Below are positions 27,300 to 35,049 of a stretch of DNA of 64,000 bases, piece after piece; position 1 is the stretch's first letter; each line of letters begins with the position of its first letter. The notes under the pieces were generated by a model. It made no database searches, was not told the DNA's origin, and worked only from the letters and a program-made list of their open reading frames with translations. The position numbers and the translations under genes are program-made. Origin of the DNA: Undibacterium sp. Jales W-56. Lineage in GTDB: Bacteria > Pseudomonadota > Gammaproteobacteria > Burkholderiales > Burkholderiaceae_D. The stretch spans positions 682,001-746,000 of the forward strand of contig NZ_JAJLQW010000001.1 in assembly GCF_025548535.1 (NCBI RefSeq), read 5' to 3'.

Positions 27300-28103
27300 T
27301 TATTTGCCCAATATGCCGGGTTTTTTATACGCGATCCACAACAGCACGAGTCCACCGATGATCATCGGCGCAGATAACATTTGACCGGCAGAAATCGTCA
27401 CGCCAAATGCACTACGCTCGTAGTCGGGTGTTCTGAAATATTCAGTAAAGAAGCGGGTGCAGCCATACAGCAGAACGAACATAGACCCGACTGCCAGGCG
27501 CGGCCTTGGCTTGCTGGCAAACCACCATAGAACGATAAACAGCAAGACCCCATCAACCAATGCCTGATAAATCGGCGAAGGATGGACCGGATGCTCCAGT
27601 CCTGGCCACATCATGGCCCAAGGCAGGTCGGCAGAGGCGATTCGTCCGGGCAATTCATGATTGATAAAGTTACCGATACGGCCTGCGGCATAACCCAGCG
27701 GAACCAGCGGCGCAATAAAGTCATACACGTCCGCCAGGTGGCGGCCGCTGCGGCGCGACCACAAAAACATCGCAATCAGGACGCCAATAAAACCGCCGTG
27801 GAAAGACATGCCGCCGTGCCAAACCATGAATACTTCCAGCGGGTTACTGAATAATTCATCGGGGCGATAAAAAATGAACTCCCCGATTCTGCCGCCGAGA
27901 ATTACGCCCAATACGCCGTAAAACAACATGTCGTCGATGTCCTCTTTCTTCCATCCGATGGCGGCGACATGAGGCAAGCGTATGCGCAGGCGGCCCAGCA
28001 AGACAAACTGGACAAACGCGACCAGGTACATCAGTCCATACCAATGCACGGACAAAGGGCCTAATGTGAAGGCTACCGGATCGGGGTTCGGGTGTATCAA
28101 CAT
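27300..28103 (-). CDS. lgt: Prolipoprotein diacylglyceryl transferase
   Basis: Lgt transfers diacylglycerol from phosphatidylglycerol to the lipobox cysteine of prolipoproteins at the inner membrane. The 267 residues include seven transmembrane segments. The Lgt signature GRIGNFINHELPGR is at about residues 140-153, and the conserved HGGMSFHGGFIGVL, with its essential His, lies near 94. Its start codon lies inside the upstream LysR gene (7-base overlap), so the two are co-transcribed or translationally coupled. The pump adaptor, channel and TssQ-type protein in this window would be its substrates. Confidence 0.97.
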   Translation of the reverse strand: MLIHPNPDPVAFTLGPLSVHWYGLMYLVAFVQFVLLGRLRIRLPHVAAIGWKKEDIDDMLFYGVLGVILGGRIGEFIFYRPDELFSNPLEVFMVWHGGMSFHGGFIGVLIAMFLWSRRSGRHLADVYDFIAPLVPLGYAAGRIGNFINHELPGRIASADLPWAMMWPGLEHPVHPSPIYQALVDGVLLFIVLWWFASKPRPRLAVGSMFVLLYGCTRFFTEYFRTPDYERSAFGVTISAGQMLSAPMIIGGLVLLWIAYKKPGILGK

Positions 28104-29002
28104 GGTTTATCTTTCGTTCGTAACAAGTCCAAAAACGCGCGTAATACCGGCGACGCATTATCTTTGCGCCAGGCCACACCAATTTCAACCGCGACGCTTG
28201 TTTCGGGTAAATTCAGGTAGGCGACACCGGGACGTTTTAAATTCGAGACAGATTGTGGCACAAGCGCGATCCCCATGCCAGCCGAGACCAGTCCGATGAT
28301 GGTTTGCATTTGTATGGCCTCCTGGCCGATTTCCGGGGTAAGGCTTGCTTCACGAAAGCAACCAAGAATCAAATCATGCAAAGCCGGGGCAATTTTGCGC
28401 GGAAAAATGATCAATGGATGTTGCTTGTAGTCTTGCAGTGAAGCCGGTTTTTTATGTCGGTTCAAGGAGTCTGGTATCGCCAGGATTAATGGCTCTGATA
28501 ATACTTTTTGATAATCCAGGAGGTGCGCCAGGTGATCCGGTATCGGTGGGATCATCAAACCCGCATCAATTTCGCCACGCTCCAATGCCGCAAACTGAAC
28601 ATCGCTGGTCGCTTCCCGCAGTTCAATCGCAACTGCGGGATGATGATGGCGAAATTCACGCAGATAAGGCGGTAACACGCTGTAGTCAGCGATCGAGACA
28701 AAGGCCAGTGACAAGTGGCCGCTAGTGCCATTCGCGGCGCGTTGCACCAGTTGTGGCAAATTCTGGGTCTGCAACACGATACGTCTCGCTTCCGGCAATA
28801 AAGCAAGCCCGGCAGCCGTCAGCGCGATACTGCGCGTGCTGCGGGTGAATAGCGCTGCGCCCAAGGTCGCCTCCAGTGCCTGTATGGCTTGCGAAAGCGG
28901 CGGCTGCGTCATGTGCAGCTTGGCAGCGGCCCGGCCAAAATGCATTTCATCGGCGACTGCCAGGAAGTAGCGTAATTGTCGTAATTCGAGATTCATATTC
29001 AC
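28097..29002 (-). CDS. LysR-type transcriptional regulator overlapping lgt
   Basis: This is a 301-residue LysR-type regulator. The N-terminal helix-turn-helix reads LRQLRYFLAVADEMHFGRAAAKLHMTQPPLSQAIQALEATLGAALFTRSTR, which is the CatR/BenM/AlsR-like subgroup. The effector domain starts near residue 94 (GHLSLAFVSIADYSVLPPYL) and holds the conserved GLVSAGMGIALVPQSVS segment. The stop overlaps the lgt ATG by 7 bases. Regulating lgt itself seems unlikely; the target may be elsewhere. No other gene is divergent from it within 120 bases. Confidence 0.93.
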   Translation of the reverse strand: MNMNLELRQLRYFLAVADEMHFGRAAAKLHMTQPPLSQAIQALEATLGAALFTRSTRSIALTAAGLALLPEARRIVLQTQNLPQLVQRAANGTSGHLSLAFVSIADYSVLPPYLREFRHHHPAVAIELREATSDVQFAALERGEIDAGLMIPPIPDHLAHLLDYQKVLSEPLILAIPDSLNRHKKPASLQDYKQHPLIIFPRKIAPALHDLILGCFREASLTPEIGQEAIQMQTIIGLVSAGMGIALVPQSVSNLKRPGVAYLNLPETSVAVEIGVAWRKDNASPVLRAFLDLLRTKDKPC

Positions 29003-29126
29003 CGCATCTGAATGATGGATGAATCATATATTTTGCTATAGGTATAGAGCAAGACAAATTCCCTCTTATGTGCGGGAATGCCTGGAGAGTAGCTCGATAA
29101 TTGCTGCTACGCCGATGCGTAGAGGG

Positions 29127-29363
29127 TCAACGTTTATTGTTTTTCTTATTTTGAAAAGCACGCTTGACGCGCTCATTCTTGATTTTCTCAAAATGCGCAT
29201 GGTCTTTGCGCTTGTCCAGACCCAGCATGCGTTCAAAAAATTCAAACCATAGAAAGGCGGCAAAGGCGAGCCCGACTATCCACCACCAGGAGAAATTTGC
29301 GAGGAAGCCGACTTCCAGAAATTTAAGCAGGGACAACAGCGCGATAACAATAATGATGGGCAT
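29127..29363 (-). CDS. Small Trp-rich membrane protein (TIGR04438-like)
   Basis: This is a 78-residue protein with two short hydrophobic helices and a Trp cluster: MPIIIVIALLSLLKFLEVGFLANFSWWWIVGLAFAAFLWFEFFERMLGLDKRK, followed by a strongly basic tail. The FLEVG...SWWW pattern matches small Trp-rich proteins known mainly from betaproteobacteria (TIGR04438 as I recall it). The function is unknown. AAAGGAA lies 7 bases before the ATG. It is divergent from the cytochrome gene at 29496. Confidence 0.8.
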   Translation of the reverse strand: MPIIIVIALLSLLKFLEVGFLANFSWWWIVGLAFAAFLWFEFFERMLGLDKRKDHAHFEKIKNERVKRAFQNKKNNKR

Positions 29364-29495
29364 AATAATTCCTTTCGATAAATAGTAGAAGTAATTCGCG
29401 CCATGGTCAACCGCATGTTGACTGAGATCGTTTGCTTCTTAAGAAACAAAACGCAGTAAAATGAGATGTGTTGTATTTAACCTGGAGAAAAAACA

Positions 29496-29804
29496 ATGAA
29501 ATATTCTTTGTTGATGAGTGCGGTTTTGGCCATTGCTGCATCTGGTTCTGCAATGGCAAGTGCGGATTTGGCGAAAGCAAAAAACTGTATGGCATGTCAC
29601 GCTGTTGCGACTAAGGTTGTCGGTCCTGCGTATAAAGATGTGGCGAAAAAATATGCCGGCGATAAGACAGCAGAAGACAAGTTAGTCAAAAAGGTCATGG
29701 CCGGCGGTAGTGGCACATGGGGCGCGATCCCAATGCCAGCCAATCCCCAAGTCACAGAAGCGGAAGCCCGTACTCTGGTTAAATGGGTCCTGGCCTCCAA
29801 GTAA
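29496..29804 (+). CDS. Class I c-type cytochrome (c551/c552 type)
   Basis: This is a periplasmic monohaem electron carrier of 102 residues. A Sec signal peptide ends near AMA-SADLAK (residue 21). The haem motif is CMACH (Cys31, Cys34, His35), and the sixth ligand is Met80 in WGAIPMPAN, the standard cytochrome c551/c8 arrangement. GGAGA precedes the ATG. It is followed by its own terminator at 29857-29880. It probably delivers electrons to a terminal oxidase or peroxidase; none is encoded in the window. Confidence 0.95.
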   Translation: MKYSLLMSAVLAIAASGSAMASADLAKAKNCMACHAVATKVVGPAYKDVAKKYAGDKTAEDKLVKKVMAGGSGTWGAIPMPANPQVTEAEARTLVKWVLASK

Positions 29805-29856
29805 GCATGGCGTGTTCAGCTTAGCCTGATGCGCTGGATCTTTGCAAATACCACAG

Positions 29857-29880
29857 AAGCCCGAGAAGTCGGGCTTTTTT
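29857..29880 (+). terminator. Terminator after the cytochrome gene
   Basis: AAGCCCGA (29857-29864) and TCGGGCTT (29869-29876) form an 8-bp stem around GAAG, running into a T-tract to 29880. Confidence 0.9.
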
Positions 29881-29932
29881 ATGTCCGCCGACATCCAGAG
29901 GTGAGTGACAAAATTGATTGCAGACACAAATA

Positions 29933-29991
29933 AAAAAGCGCCACAAGTCAAAGACTGTCGCGCTTTTTGAAGAAGGCTGGCGAACCAGCCT
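29933..29991 (-). terminator. Tandem hairpins after the binding-protein gene
   Basis: Reading the minus strand after the stop at 30000, AGGCTGG-TTCG-CCAGCCT (29991-29974) comes first, a very stable TTCG-loop stem. Then AAAAAGCG/CGCTTTTT (29968-29961 with 29940-29933) forms an outer stem with a partly paired interior and ends in TTTTTTATTT. The second is the terminator; the first probably protects the mRNA end. Confidence 0.8.
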
Positions 29992-29999
29992 GTCTGTGA

Positions 30000-31145
30000 T
30001 TACTTCACAACCTGAACGATCTCACGTTTGCCGCCTTTGTAGGTGTACAAAGTCAGAGTACCGTCTTTGATATCGCCTTTAGCATCAAATTCGATGTCGC
30101 CAGTGATACCTTTGTGTTTGATCTTCGCCAGGAATGGCAAGTACTTGGCTGGTTCAGCAGATTTCGCTTGTACCATTGCATCAGCCATCGTCATGACTGC
30201 ATCGTATACATACGGTGCATAGATCTGAACTTCTAAGCCGAATTTTTTCTTGTAAGCAGCTTTCCAGTCATCACTGATTTTTTTCTGTGCTTCCAACACA
30301 CCGCCTGCTTCCGCGCAAACTACCTGGCCTTCGCCAATGCCGTCACCAGCCAGTTTGACCAAGTCGGTCGTGCAGATACCGTCGCCGCCCATGAACTTAG
30401 CAGTGATGCCCAGTGCTTTCATCTGACGCAGCATAGGACCAGCAACTGCATCCATACCGCCGAAGAAAATCACGTCTGGATTTTTTGCTTTGATGGTGGT
30501 CAGGATCGCGCTGAAATCCGTGGATTTGTCTGTTGTATGCTCAGTTACGACAACTTCAGCACCTTTGGCTTTTGCGCCCTTCATGAATTCAGCCGCAACA
30601 CCTTCGCCATACGCTGTTTTGTCATCGATCACAGCGACTTTTTTCGCTTTGTTGATTTGCACAGCATAGCGACCCAGAGTGCCGCCCAATTGGCCGTCAT
30701 TCGCTACTACGCGGAATGCGCCTTTGTAGCCTTGTTGCGTGTATTTTGGATTTGTTGCAGATGGGGAAATTTGAGGAATGCCAGCGTCGTTGTAGATTTT
30801 GGAAGCCGGGATCGTAGTACCAGAGTTCAAGTGACCGATGATGCCGTTTACTTTCGCATCGACCAGTTTCTGTGCTACGGTTGTACCTTGCTTTGGATCT
30901 GCGCCGTCATCTTCAGCCAGTAGTTCGAATTTTGCCTTTTTACCGCCGATCATCACGCCTTTGGCGTTCAGTTCTTCGATCGCCATCTTGGCGCCGTTTT
31001 CATTGTCTTTGCCTAAGTGAGCAATCGCGCCGGAAATAGGACCAACGTGACCGATTTTTACTACCAGATCTTCGGCTGCCGCAGCACCAGCAAATGCGAA
31101 AGCAATCGCGCCAGCCAGTGGAATCATTTTAGTTTTGAACGACAT
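30000..31145 (-). CDS. Branched-chain amino-acid-type ABC substrate-binding protein (LivK family)
   Basis: This is a periplasmic type I binding protein of 381 residues. The signal peptide MSFKTKMIPLAGAIAFAFAGAAAAEDL is followed by VVKIGHVGPISGAIAHLGKDNENGAKMAIEELNAKG, which is the LivJ/LivK/AmiC core. The start at 31145 is chosen because AGGAG lies 7 bases upstream; an ATG two codons earlier would be only one base from that site. No permease or ATPase genes of the Liv system are nearby, so the protein works with a transporter encoded elsewhere. The adjacent Lrp gene is divergent, which suggests amino-acid-responsive control. Leu, Ile, Val, or another amide or amino acid could be the ligand. 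Confidence 0.94.
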   Translation of the reverse strand: MSFKTKMIPLAGAIAFAFAGAAAAEDLVVKIGHVGPISGAIAHLGKDNENGAKMAIEELNAKGVMIGGKKAKFELLAEDDGADPKQGTTVAQKLVDAKVNGIIGHLNSGTTIPASKIYNDAGIPQISPSATNPKYTQQGYKGAFRVVANDGQLGGTLGRYAVQINKAKKVAVIDDKTAYGEGVAAEFMKGAKAKGAEVVVTEHTTDKSTDFSAILTTIKAKNPDVIFFGGMDAVAGPMLRQMKALGITAKFMGGDGICTTDLVKLAGDGIGEGQVVCAEAGGVLEAQKKISDDWKAAYKKKFGLEVQIYAPYVYDAVMTMADAMVQAKSAEPAKYLPFLAKIKHKGITGDIEFDAKGDIKDGTLTLYTYKGGKREIVQVVK

Positions 31146-31198
31146 GAACATACTCCTAAGGTTTAAAAAAGTAGGACAACATTACTGCATCGCTGACT

Positions 31199-31216
31199 TA
31201 TTCAGATAACTGAATA
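31199..31216. promoter_or_regulatory. Palindromic site between binding protein and lrp
   Basis: TATTCAG-ATAA-CTGAATA is a perfect 7-bp inverted repeat with a 4-base centre, about midway between the two divergent starts. Size, symmetry and AT-rich centre fit Lrp/AsnC-family sites. The binding protein is not demonstrated. Confidence 0.5.
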
Positions 31217-31291
31217 GCCAGAAGGTACAACAGAAAATTTAATTCGCAAAGCTATTTTGTTTGTTTTTTTGGTAAATACGACGATTTTTAT

Positions 31292-31801
31292 ATGCCCCAA
31301 TATCGAGCACTTGACAAGGTGGATCGCAAGCTTTTGAACTTGCTGCAAAAGGATAACCAGATACCCACCAGGGTACTCGCCGACAAGCTGCATATTTCGC
31401 AGCCGACTTGTTTGCGGCGCATCAAAGAATTGCGCGAAGCGGGCGTGATTAGTGCAGAAGTCGCGATGGTCGATCCGTTCGCACTGGGATATGGCATGCT
31501 GGCTTTTCTGGAGGTGTCGCTGATTAACCAGTCCGACGAGCACATGCACACATTTGAAGCAGGCATGAATAAGGAAGCCGAGGTGATGCAATGCTATTTT
31601 GTGTCCGGCGAATACGATTATTTTCTGGTGGTGCATGTGATCGACATGGATGCCTATTACCAATTTGTGCGGCGCGTCATTTCCGGTTCCGGCAATGTCC
31701 GTCATTTCCATTCTCGTTTCCCTATGAAGCGCGCTAAATTTGCAACGCGCATTGTGTTCGATGAAAAGGCGGGCGAATTGCCGGTGCGAATTGCTAAATA
31801 A
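31292..31801 (+). CDS. Lrp/AsnC-family transcriptional regulator
   Basis: This is a feast/famine regulator of 169 residues. The helix-turn-helix is at residues 7-60 (LDKVDRKLLNLLQKDNQIPTRVLADKLHISQPTCLRRIKELREAGVI), and the RAM effector domain occupies residues 70-150, with CYFVSGEYDYFLVVHVIDMDAYYQFV as the ligand loop. It is a member of the Lrp group with an extended C-terminus. It is divergent from the LivK-type gene and next to dadA, which in other bacteria is controlled by an Lrp-type regulator. An amino acid is the likely effector. Confidence 0.93.
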   Translation: MPQYRALDKVDRKLLNLLQKDNQIPTRVLADKLHISQPTCLRRIKELREAGVISAEVAMVDPFALGYGMLAFLEVSLINQSDEHMHTFEAGMNKEAEVMQCYFVSGEYDYFLVVHVIDMDAYYQFVRRVISGSGNVRHFHSRFPMKRAKFATRIVFDEKAGELPVRIAK

Positions 31802-32059
31802 ATTGATTCTTCAATGCATTCACCGGAACAGTGGCGCAGGTATGTTGGTGGCTCTTGTGTACTTAACGCAGGCGCTATGCAGTCGGATGACAATTATCCG
31901 GAATTCACTTGATTGTCTGATGTATCCGGATATTTTGGTGGGTTGGGATTGATCGGCATGGGTGACGTAAGATGAAAAATGAATCCGCTGATCTGATGCG
32001 GGTTTGCAGCCGAAAAGCCGCTGCAAGCCGCATCCATATTACGTGATCGCTGCATCAAT

Positions 32060-33364
32060 TCAGGCCGGCAGTAATATGCCGCCAGGATTGCGCCTGGTCA
32101 TGCCAGTGAAAGCGAATTCGACCTCGGGCATGCGGCCCGAGACAATGTCCGCAATCGCGCGGCCGGAACCGGCGCCCATGGTCCAGCCCAGGGTGCCGTG
32201 GCCTGTATTCAGGTACAGATTACTGAATTTAGTTTTACCGATATAGGGCACGTTGGAAGGGGTCAAAGGACGCAGGCCGGTCCAGTAGACCGGGTTCTCA
32301 TAATCGCAGGCGTCGGGAAACAGCTCACGGGTGCGACGCGTGATGGCTTCGCAGCGGGCCGTGTTTAAATCGCGTCCATAGCCATTGATTTCGCAAGTGC
32401 CCGCCACACGTAAGCGGTCGCCAAGTCGCGACACCACCAATTTGTAGCCATCGTCGGTGAGCGATATCGTCGGCGCTTCGTCCGGATTAGTAATCTGATA
32501 GGTCGCAGAATAGCCTTTGCCCGGATAGATCATCAGGTGGATGCCCAGCGGTTTAAGCAGCGGTTGTGAGAAACTGCCCATCGCCATGACAAAAGCATCG
32601 GCACGCAAAACTTGATGGCGGCCTGAGGCATCGATGATTTCTACCCCGACTATTTTGGCGCTGGCGCCGCTACCCTCGGTCAGCAAACGGGTGACACTGG
32701 TGTTGTATTGAAAATCGACACCGGCTTCGGCAGCTTTGCTGGCTAAGCCGCTGGTGAATTTGTAGACGTCGCCGGATTCATCGGTTTCGGTATAGTCGCC
32801 GCCGACGATTTTGTCGCGGATGCGCGCCAGTGCCGGCTCGATGCGGACCACTTCATCGGCGCTGATAGAATCGCGCGGGCAACCGAGATCCCGCATTAAT
32901 TTGGCGGCCGGTAAGGAATCGTCGAATTCTTTCTGTTCGGTATAAAAATGCAGGATACCCTTGGTCAGGCAATCGTAGGCGATCCCGGTCTCTTTACGTA
33001 CCGCTTGTAAAGTCTGACGGCTGTATTCGGAGATCGCCACGATCTGGCGGATATTGTCAGCGGTGCGGGCGGGCGTGCATTCACGCAAGAAGCTCAGCCC
33101 CCACATCCATTGCAGCCAGTCGGCACGAGGGCGAAATAAGAGCGGCGCATCTTCTTTGCCCAACCATTTCAAGACCTTCAGCGGCGCAGAAGGATTGGCC
33201 CAGGGTTCGGCATGGGAGACGGAGATCTGGCATCCGTTGGCAAAACTTGTTTCTTGCGCGGCACCGGGCTGGCGCTCGATGACGGTAACGTCATGGCCTT
33301 CTTTTTTTAAAAACCACGCGGAAGTGGTGCCGATAATGCCTGCGCCTAAAACGATAACCTTCAT
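32060..33364 (-). CDS. dadA: D-amino acid dehydrogenase
   Basis: DadA is an FAD enzyme at the inner face of the membrane that oxidatively deaminates D-amino acids, mainly D-alanine, and feeds electrons to quinone. The 434 residues match the family. The dinucleotide-binding motif is VIVLGAGIIGTTSAWFLKKEGHDVTVIERQPGAAQETSFANGCQISVSHAEPWANP at the N-terminus, and the C-terminal SNLYLNTGHGTLGWTMGAGSGRAIADIVSG carries the second FAD contact. GGAGA lies 8 bases before the ATG. No alanine racemase (dadX) is beside it. A palindrome at 33405-33434 lies upstream. Confidence 0.96.
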   Translation of the reverse strand: MKVIVLGAGIIGTTSAWFLKKEGHDVTVIERQPGAAQETSFANGCQISVSHAEPWANPSAPLKVLKWLGKEDAPLLFRPRADWLQWMWGLSFLRECTPARTADNIRQIVAISEYSRQTLQAVRKETGIAYDCLTKGILHFYTEQKEFDDSLPAAKLMRDLGCPRDSISADEVVRIEPALARIRDKIVGGDYTETDESGDVYKFTSGLASKAAEAGVDFQYNTSVTRLLTEGSGASAKIVGVEIIDASGRHQVLRADAFVMAMGSFSQPLLKPLGIHLMIYPGKGYSATYQITNPDEAPTISLTDDGYKLVVSRLGDRLRVAGTCEINGYGRDLNTARCEAITRRTRELFPDACDYENPVYWTGLRPLTPSNVPYIGKTKFSNLYLNTGHGTLGWTMGAGSGRAIADIVSGRMPEVEFAFTGMTRRNPGGILLPA

Positions 33365-33404
33365 GGGGGATAATCTCCTATTGTGCGATAGCGAGATTGT
33401 AGAA

Positions 33405-33434
33405 AGTTATTGATTTTTAATGTGTTCAATAACT
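33405..33434. promoter_or_regulatory. Inverted repeat upstream of dadA
   Basis: AGTTATTGA (33405-33413) and TCAATAACT (33426-33434) form perfect 9-bp arms 12 bases apart, about 40 bases upstream of the dadA start. The right arm context TTCAATAACTG resembles TTCAGATAACTG in the lrp-side palindrome, so the same regulator could bind both. Confidence 0.45.
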
Positions 33435-33508
33435 GGCGCTATATTTTTATTTTTGAAAGAAATTATTTGTGCGACGTTTATAAAACAAAAAATTTAGAAG
33501 GAAAATGA

Positions 33509-33880
33509 TTACTTTGAAATTTTTGCTTTGGCAATTTCTTGCGTGACAGCGCGGGTAATGACTTCTTCTATGGTTTTATGCAAACCGCCGCGGATCTCTA
33601 GCGCCAATCCTTCGACTGCGGTTTGCAATACATCGGCCAGGCTATCTCTTACCCGGTGTTCCAGGACAAAATCGACCCGCGCCAATACCTGGCGCAACAC
33701 ATTTTCCCGCAAGGTCTGTTCGAGTTTTTGCCACTCGTCCTCACTGATGCCAGCTTGTTGCGACTGATCGGACGTTGGTTCCCCAATGTCGGCATGATCG
33801 ACATGGAGCAAGTCAAATTCATGCCCGGGTTGAATGATTTCGGTCAGGACGGGGATGCTGGTATCGATTTGATTGCTCAT
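33509..33880 (-). CDS. DUF2486-type protein next to holC
   Basis: This is a 123-residue acidic protein with no signal peptide. The opening SIPVLTEIIQPG is the recognisable part of the DUF2486 family, which is known mainly from Burkholderiales. The middle and C-terminal part are amphipathic helices (EWQKLEQTLRENVLRQVLARVDFVLEHRVRDSLADVLQTAVEGLALEIRGGLHKTIEEVITRAVTQEIAKAK), suggesting oligomerisation. It begins 12 bases after the holC stop and is probably translated from the same mRNA. Its role is unknown. Confidence 0.8.
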   Translation of the reverse strand: MSNQIDTSIPVLTEIIQPGHEFDLLHVDHADIGEPTSDQSQQAGISEDEWQKLEQTLRENVLRQVLARVDFVLEHRVRDSLADVLQTAVEGLALEIRGGLHKTIEEVITRAVTQEIAKAKISK

Positions 33881-33892
33881 GGGGAAAGTAAC

Positions 33893-34318
33893 TTATGTCG
33901 TTTTGGCCGTGGTGTGAGACAAGGTATGTCCCTGCTGCTGATAAAAGCGATAGCGTTCGCGACCTGCGAGCCTGGCGCTGTCATCCATCGAGATGATCTC
34001 TATCATGCGCTCAAACTGATCAAAATGACTGGGTGAAATGTCGGTCAGGTTAATTAAGATTTGATGATGCGGTAATGCTGCCGTATCGTCATAAGTGAGA
34101 ATGATCGGCGTCTGCTCCGCCAGCGGATTGCCCGCCATCACATGGGGTAAAAAATCCGCTTCCGAAAACGTCCACAGCGCATTATTCAATGCTTCAAGCT
34201 GCGCTTTATTGCTGTCAAACACCACAACCTTACACTGCGCCGCCCTGGCCTTGCGGATCAGGCGGCAGGTGTAATTGAGTTTATCCGGAACATTGCTATG
34301 AAAGTCGATTCGGGTCAT
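33893..34318 (-). CDS. holC: DNA polymerase III chi subunit
   Basis: HolC (chi) joins the clamp-loader complex, via psi, to single-stranded DNA-binding protein. The 141 residues are the expected length. Diagnostic segments are RIDFHSNVPDKLNYTCRLIRKARAAQCKVVVFDSN at residues 3-37, LWTFSEADFLPHVMAG near 48-63 and ILINLTDISPSHFDQFERMIEIIS. In many relatives holC follows pepA; here it follows the secreted glutaredoxin-like gene by 71 bases. No ribosome-binding anomaly is seen. Confidence 0.93.
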   Translation of the reverse strand: MTRIDFHSNVPDKLNYTCRLIRKARAAQCKVVVFDSNKAQLEALNNALWTFSEADFLPHVMAGNPLAEQTPIILTYDDTAALPHHQILINLTDISPSHFDQFERMIEIISMDDSARLAGRERYRFYQQQGHTLSHTTAKTT

Positions 34319-34389
34319 TGGGTGTCATGTCCAGGCAAGCGCGGTAAGCGGTATGGCATTGTTCAAATTGTTCAGCGGATTGAATGGTC

Positions 34390-35034
34390 TTAAAAACGGA
34401 AACCGGACTCGGCGCTGGCTGGCGGCGGCTGTGCTTTACGCTTTTTCTTTACCAGGGCATTATCATCCGAACCATCGTTGTTCGCAGCGGGGGCCGGTGC
34501 CGGCGCGGCGGATTCTGCGGCCGAGTAACGATAGTCCTTGGGTAGCTGGTCGGTTTCAGGATAACCGGCATTGGTCAATGCGGTACGCCATTCGCCAGTG
34601 TCCAGGCCGCGGAATTTCGCATTGCTGATCACGAGTAGCGGCAGTTGGGTATCGCCGCTGACTTGTTTCAGCTTGTCCGCATCTTCTTTGGTCTTCACGG
34701 TTTTTTCTGCAAAAGGAATGCCGCTCCCTTTAAGAAAGGCACGCCCTTCATTGCAAGGCGCGCAATTCGTTGTCGTGTATAACGTCACCGGATTTTTAGC
34801 TGCTGCGGCGGCTAATTCGGGCGGCAGATTACTCACCGGAGTGTCGCTGCCATAAGATTTGGACTGGACCTGTTTGACCGATGAGGGCGGCGGCACGTCG
34901 CTATAAGTGACTTTGCCATCGGCGCCTACCCATTTATACATCTGGGCATGCACACTTGCTGCCATCAGCAGGCTGGCGAGCAAAAAAACGGCTTTCAATG
35001 TGCTACCTGCGGTACTTGCGGTGTGATGATTCAT
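34390..35034 (-). CDS. Secreted DUF4124-glutaredoxin-like protein
   Basis: This 214-residue exported protein joins two domains. A Sec signal peptide ends at ASVHAQ (near residue 31), then MYKWVGADGKVTYSDVPPP is a DUF4124 beta motif. Residues about 80-155 form a glutaredoxin-like fold with the CxxC active site CAPC in VTLYTTTNCAPCNEGRAFL and the cis-proline QLPLLVI. The C-terminus is Ala/Pro-rich and basic. The ATG at 35034 has GGAG six bases upstream; an in-frame TTG at 35046 is rejected. It lies 15 bases after opdA in a minus-strand run. A periplasmic disulfide or glutathione-linked role is inferred. Confidence 0.87.
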   Translation of the reverse strand: MNHHTASTAGSTLKAVFLLASLLMAASVHAQMYKWVGADGKVTYSDVPPPSSVKQVQSKSYGSDTPVSNLPPELAAAAAKNPVTLYTTTNCAPCNEGRAFLKGSGIPFAEKTVKTKEDADKLKQVSGDTQLPLLVISNAKFRGLDTGEWRTALTNAGYPETDQLPKDYRYSAAESAAPAPAPAANNDGSDDNALVKKKRKAQPPPASAESGFRF

Positions 35035-35049
35035 ATGAGTCTCCAATAT

